Positions 60,417 through 64,000 of a stretch of 64,000 nucleotides of DNA are shown here, piece by piece. Numbering within the stretch: the stretch's first letter is position 1; each line of letters opens with the position of its first letter. This DNA comes from DATBFG01 sp036558645 (GTDB lineage Bacteria; Acidobacteriota; Terriglobia; Terriglobales; Acidobacteriaceae). A program made the translations under genes and the position numbers. The stretch spans positions 48,187 through 112,186 of the forward strand of contig DATBFG010000004.1 of NCBI GenBank assembly GCA_036558645.1. Reading direction: 5' to 3'. The notes under the pieces are model-generated. The model made no database searches, had not been told where the DNA came from, and was given only the letters and a program-made list of their open reading frames with translations.

Positions 60417-61367
60417 CTACTGCGGCGCTCGGGTGCATTCCGTTTGCCGCGGAAGAGCACCAGAATCAATCGTCTCTCCGGCACGGGAAATGGTTTGAAA
60501 GTAGAGTTTCTCGTCGGAAATCTCCACCAGCATGAATCCACGGTCGTTATCGAACGACTTGGCCATCTGGGGGCTGGAGCCGCGAAATGCGCGGCTTGCC
60601 AGCTTGGCCGAATTACCAACAATAAAGAAGTAGATAGACTCCTGCGGCACCAGCCTTTCATAGGCGTGCTCGTGTCCCGAGAACACTGCGTTCACACAAT
60701 TCCGCTTGAACAACGGCATCAATTGCGCACGCAGATCGAGATCCGGGCCATGCGTTCGTCCGTCAGAATAGGGAGGATGATGGAAATAACTGATCTTCCA
60801 CTTTGAATCCGATTTCTGTAGCGTCTGATCGAGCCAGTTCAACTGGCCGGGATCCATATAGGTGCTGTCGAGCACAAAAAATTCCGCGTCAGATTTTTTG
60901 AACGCGTAATAGCGTTCTCCGCCCATGTTGAACGGTTTGTAGAGTCGTTCGGTGGTCGGATCGTCATGGTTTCCGAGAGCTGCATAGAACTTCACTCCAG
61001 CGTCAAGTAGAGGCTTGTACGGCTCCTCGAATTTTCTCTGGAAATCCGACGCGCGATGCCCCCCATAGATGTTGTCGCCAAGCATGATGACGAATTTGAA
61101 GTCGACAATCTTCCGGTAGGCCTCCATCAAGCGAGAAACATCGTATTGGGGCACGCCACCCGTTCCGCTATCGCCAATCACGGCAAAACGGACAGAACCT
61201 GAATCAAGTGGCAAGCGGACGTCCAGACCGGACTGCGCATCGGCGAGAATGCCTGCCGTCGGAACGAAGTAGGACCCTCCACCGATCTGAACAAAACACA
61301 GAGCCGCCATGAGCAAGCTCATGGCGAACCGCAGAAGCCTTCTAGTTTCTTGTTTGTGGTATTGCAT
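60417..61367 (-). CDS. Secreted metallophosphoesterase
   Basis: 316 residues. An N-terminal hydrophobic signal (AMSLLMAALCFVQIGGGSYF) precedes the calcineurin-like fold. Metal-binding motifs are complete: RFAVIGDSGTGG, IMLGDNIYGGHRAS, YAALGNHDDPTTERL, ISYFHHPPYSDGRTHG and AVFSGHEHAYERL. This is the purple-acid-phosphatase-like arrangement. It likely acts outside the membrane on phosphate esters. The start overlaps the end of the preceding gene by 26 bases. Confidence 0.93.
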   Translation of the reverse strand: MQYHKQETRRLLRFAMSLLMAALCFVQIGGGSYFVPTAGILADAQSGLDVRLPLDSGSVRFAVIGDSGTGGVPQYDVSRLMEAYRKIVDFKFVIMLGDNIYGGHRASDFQRKFEEPYKPLLDAGVKFYAALGNHDDPTTERLYKPFNMGGERYYAFKKSDAEFFVLDSTYMDPGQLNWLDQTLQKSDSKWKISYFHHPPYSDGRTHGPDLDLRAQLMPLFKRNCVNAVFSGHEHAYERLVPQESIYFFIVGNSAKLASRAFRGSSPQMAKSFDNDRGFMLVEISDEKLYFQTISRAGETIDSGALPRQTECTRAPQ

Positions 61368-61956
61368 CGGGTAGATAATCGACGACTAGTTTCGGCACGA
61401 TATCCAGCAGAACCAAATTATTTCCAACAATCCTGTATTCCAACTCTTTCGGTAGAACCGGCAACCTCAAAAGTAACGTGGGCGGCGTCGACTGCAGCGG
61501 CATTTTCTCCGGATACACTTCATCCACGCGCAACTTTCCTTGCACTGGTTCAGCGCTCTGCAAGCTCGCACGGATCTTGCTTCCATCGGGGCCGGACAAA
61601 GTTGTTGCAATCTGCTTGCGAAAATATTCGGCGACGCCTCTGTCAAAGATCGCGCCTTGCCGCGCTCCGGCGTGGCTGACCTGCGACTTCACTGTAACAG
61701 ACTGCTCCGCCTGATCCAGCTTCTCCGGCGAATTGCTTTGCTTCGGTGCGTTGCCGCCTTCTTTCCTTCGCTCGCTGAGATATCGCGCAACACGCGCCTC
61801 GAATTCTTCGACTGTCTTCTTGTCAGCCGGAGACGGGGAGGCCGTGGCCTGCGGCAACGCTTGCCCTGTCAACATCAGTAGGCATACGAAGATACCTACA
61901 AGCCTCAAGCAATGTAGGCATACCCGCCCCGTTTTATTCGGTCGCCTCGGCTGCAT
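61342..61956 (-). CDS. Secreted hypothetical protein
   Basis: 204 residues. The N-terminus has a hydrophobic segment (LRLVGIFVCLLMLTGQALPQ) usable as signal peptide. The rest has a charged helical region (VEEFEARVARYLSERRKEGG) and strands QLRVDEVYPEKMPLQS-like GKLRVDEVYPEKMPLQST and ELEYRIVGNNLVLLDIVPKL, then VVDYLPDAIP. I recognise no named family. It overlaps the PLD-like gene by 23 bases and the phosphoesterase gene by 26, so it is the middle of a coupled operon and probably works in the envelope. Confidence 0.7.
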   Translation of the reverse strand: MQPRRPNKTGRVCLHCLRLVGIFVCLLMLTGQALPQATASPSPADKKTVEEFEARVARYLSERRKEGGNAPKQSNSPEKLDQAEQSVTVKSQVSHAGARQGAIFDRGVAEYFRKQIATTLSGPDGSKIRASLQSAEPVQGKLRVDEVYPEKMPLQSTPPTLLLRLPVLPKELEYRIVGNNLVLLDIVPKLVVDYLPDAIPQTRN

Positions 61957-63037
61957 GGCCCATCTCCTTCATCGCTCGCGCGACACGTTTCTCAGCGACA
62001 TCTCGCACTGTATCCTTTACCGCGCGTTTTACTGCCGACTCAATCTCTTTGGGCCGCAAAGCAATCTTTTTTTGTTTACGAACCGCCTGCACGACGCCTT
62101 TCACAACGTGATCCACTCGCAGGCTCTTGCTCACCTCTTTCGACAACTTCTTTGCCGCGCGTCCGATTTCGGTGCGCCGCAGCGCCTGCTCCTGGTCTGG
62201 CTCCGACGCCGCCCAGTCCTCCTCGAATGTCCGCGCTAACGTCGACACCACGGAACGATTGCGCAAAATGACCCCAATTTCACGCCGCGCGTCGAGTTCT
62301 AACTGGCGCAGGCTCTGACTTCCAAGAAACGCTTGCTGCCCGTCGCGCAGGATGACCCGGGTATGCAGGCGCATTCGACTCAGATTGCGCGCCGATAATC
62401 GATTCTTTGCGACGCTGCCCACGACTCGTATTTTGACTCCGACCTTGTATCGCGTGTCGAGAATCCGGAGCATGGCACGGTCGCTAACGTTGGGATCGTA
62501 AATCAGCAACTCTTTCTTGGCTCCTTTCAAAAAGGCCGCCAGTTCCTTTCGCGCATTCACTGGACTGACGAGAAACTTCGAGTGTCCAGCTGAATAGCTC
62601 TGCCGCTTGGTATCGGCGTCGAAAAGGCGGGCGGCCTCCTGCACAAACTTGGGTTGCCGTGTTACCAGGCCGAAACTGCGGCTGTGATCGATGTCGAGGT
62701 GCGTGAAATTGAACGCAAGTACATATACTTCCCTGCGGTCGATCAGCATCATCTTGCCGTGATATCGCACCAAGTCTCCGGCCGTTCGTGCTACCGTAAT
62801 GCCCTTCTCGAGCAGTCGCATCTCCAGCTTGCGCAACTGCCCCTCTCCTCCGCGATTCGTGAAGGCAATCAGAGCATGAACAAAGACGCCTCTTTCGGCC
62901 GCTTCGATCAGAGCCTTCTCGATCTCTCCATAATCGAATCGGAAAATCATGATCTCGACGCTACGCTTAGCCTTCTTGATCCCTTTTACCAGCTTCTCGA
63001 CGCCGTCGCCGGGCTGAATAATCAGCTTCAAGTGCAC
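61934..63037 (-). CDS. Phospholipase D-like domain protein with altered second HKD motif
   Basis: 367 residues from GTG 63037 (AAGGA 7 bases before it); a TTG at 63091 is an alternative. Two PLD-type repeats are seen. The first active motif YHGKMMLIDRREVYVLAFN keeps HxKxxxxD. The second LHTRVILRDGQQAFLGSQSL has Arg for Lys (HxRxxxxD). The C-terminal 80 residues are basic and helical (KKLSKEVSKSLRVDHVVKGV). No signal peptide is seen. It may be a nuclease- or lipase-like enzyme, possibly inactive. It is first in the overlapping three-gene operon. Confidence 0.85.
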   Translation of the reverse strand: MHLKLIIQPGDGVEKLVKGIKKAKRSVEIMIFRFDYGEIEKALIEAAERGVFVHALIAFTNRGGEGQLRKLEMRLLEKGITVARTAGDLVRYHGKMMLIDRREVYVLAFNFTHLDIDHSRSFGLVTRQPKFVQEAARLFDADTKRQSYSAGHSKFLVSPVNARKELAAFLKGAKKELLIYDPNVSDRAMLRILDTRYKVGVKIRVVGSVAKNRLSARNLSRMRLHTRVILRDGQQAFLGSQSLRQLELDARREIGVILRNRSVVSTLARTFEEDWAASEPDQEQALRRTEIGRAAKKLSKEVSKSLRVDHVVKGVVQAVRKQKKIALRPKEIESAVKRAVKDTVRDVAEKRVARAMKEMGHAAEATE

Positions 63038-63145
63038 CCCCGCATCCTTTGATGCAGAAATTACATGTGGCAACCTGCTCGGAAAAGCCAACCAAGGGGC
63101 CCAACGCCTACATCGAAGTGTGGAACTCTGTCACGGAGTATGTCT

Positions 63146-64000
63146 GTGCACAAAGACCCGCGATCCTGTCGAGAGAATCCGGTATCTCTGCGGTGGATCG
63201 TACAACTTATTGTTGCCCTTGCTCTTCTGAACGCGACTTCGCTTGCAGCGGCGCAACAATTCCGTGCTATCTCTTCCACGCGAAACAAGGCAGTGCTGTG
63301 GATTGCGCCGCAAGACATCCCCTCCCGCAACCTTCTTTACGGACTGAGAAATGAGAAGAGCCAATCCTCGGGGCCATTCACATTCCTGAAAGAAGACCTA
63401 GGCGGAACTAGCCCGAAGTTCGATGTTCGTGACTCATCTGGTGACAAGTGGAAGGCCAAGCTAGGCTATGAAGCGCAACCGGAAACTGTCGCCACTCGAC
63501 TGCTCTGGGCCGTTGGATTTATCACGAATGAAAACTATTTCCTGCCGGAAACCATAGTTCGCGACCTGCCGCGCTTACACCGCGGCGGAGAATTCGTCAA
63601 AGACGAGAGCGTCAAGGGCGTTAGACTGCAGCGACACTCCGCGGGGAAAAAAGTCGGCAATTGGAGTTGGAGGCACAATCCGTTCATAGGGACTCGCGAA
63701 TTCAATGGGCTTCGCGTCATGATGGCCTTGTTGAGCAACTGGGATCTGAAAGATGAAAACAATGCTGTCTATGAAACGACGCACGATTCGGATCGACAAT
63801 TTTATGAAGTCAGCGATCTCGGCGCATCTTTCGGGCGAAGCGGAAAGAGCTATAGCGACAGTATTACGAAGCATAACCCGGGTGCCTACCATCGTTCGAA
63901 ATTCATCTCCAAGGTGACATCTGACCACGTTGACTTTGCATTCCCGACTCATCCGCCGTTTCTCTTTGTATTTAACCTGCCTTACTTCATTGGGCAGATG
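63146..64000 (+). CDS. Secreted kinase-fold-like protein, N-terminal part (cut by window edge)
   Basis: The open frame runs from GTG 63146 (GGAG 7 bases before; ATG 63140 also possible) to the window end, 285 codons, with no stop. A signal peptide (SLRWIVQLIVALALLNATSL, cleavage near AAA) is followed by KFDVRDSSGDKWKAKLGYEA and QPETVATRLLWAVGF. The candidate ATP-site Lys is Lys103 or Lys105 and the paired Glu is Glu113. NWDLKDENNAVYE (about 198-210) looks like a catalytic loop D...N, and YEVSDLGASFG (220-230) like a metal-binding DxG. The kinase-fold idea is my inference. It is divergent from the PLD-like operon. Confidence 0.7.
   Translation, partial: MHKDPRSCRENPVSLRWIVQLIVALALLNATSLAAAQQFRAISSTRNKAVLWIAPQDIPSRNLLYGLRNEKSQSSGPFTFLKEDLGGTSPKFDVRDSSGDKWKAKLGYEAQPETVATRLLWAVGFITNENYFLPETIVRDLPRLHRGGEFVKDESVKGVRLQRHSAGKKVGNWSWRHNPFIGTREFNGLRVMMALLSNWDLKDENNAVYETTHDSDRQFYEVSDLGASFGRSGKSYSDSITKHNPGAYHRSKFISKVTSDHVDFAFPTHPPFLFVFNLPYFIGQM

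Overview
This 64 kb window is bacterial chromosome from what looks like an Acidobacteriota member (Terriglobia / Koribacter-like). The lineage call rests on lineage-typical families: a von Willebrand factor A protein of the 'VWFA-related Acidobacterial domain' type, HAF and GloVer tandem-repeat secreted proteins, a secreted PQQ-like propeller, DinB and SYLF proteins, and a standalone PASTA protein. Gene density is high. I see no insertion sequence, prophage or CRISPR array. Two tRNA genes are present, tRNA-Pro(GGG) and tRNA-Leu(CAG), both with encoded CCA.

Layout. 0-11.5 kb: pyrE (cut by the window edge), a CPBP protease and uvrA on the minus strand, then secreted or housekeeping genes (STN-like protein, propeller, HAF repeats, AhpD-like, VWFA, SYLF, tag). 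11.5-28.7 kb: tRNA-Pro, aminotransferase, rnr, DinB, bactofilin, Crp/Fnr regulator, murJ, a 54-residue coiled-coil protein, a class A PBP, a class III aminotransferase, a PASTA protein, and the minus-strand block aroC-def-fmt-rsmB. 28.9-33.3 kb: signalling genes (NarL-type kinase/regulator pair, membrane diguanylate cyclase, OmpR-type regulator with a degenerate kinase-like partner). 33.3-43.2 kb: one tightly packed flagellar operon with three sigma-54-type regulatory genes (an activator with degenerate receiver and no DNA-binding domain, a PAS kinase, a complete NtrC-class regulator) followed by flgB-flgC-fliE-fliF-fliG-fliH-fliI-fliJ. 43.2-47.6 kb: PilZ protein, MBL-rhodanese fusion, NTF2-like, small Zn-ribbon and OsmC proteins, a standalone DHp-like protein and tRNA-Leu. 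47.7-53.8 kb: aromatic amino acid cluster trpC-trpF-trpB-trpA-chorismate mutase-DAHP synthase-tyrA. 54-58 kb: a CoA-transferase pair interrupted by a YkvA gene, then an ATP-grasp ligase with a zinc metallopeptidase. 58.4-64 kb: GloVer repeat protein, OmpA-like protein, an overlapping three-gene minus operon (PLD-like, secreted protein, metallophosphoesterase) and, running off the end, a secreted protein with kinase-fold-like motifs.

The least expected signals are these. Heptamer repeat arrays (AGTCGTC and GTTTCNN units, direct then inverted) sit in the gaps of the trp/aro cluster and supply or overlap the 3' ends of trpC, trpA and tyrA. The activator at the head of the flagellar operon has lost its DNA-binding domain. 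There are two degenerate histidine-kinase-like proteins. The ATP-grasp ligase and zincin form a pair. The right edge carries a possible secreted kinase. Two mutually exclusive hairpins precede the SYLF gene.
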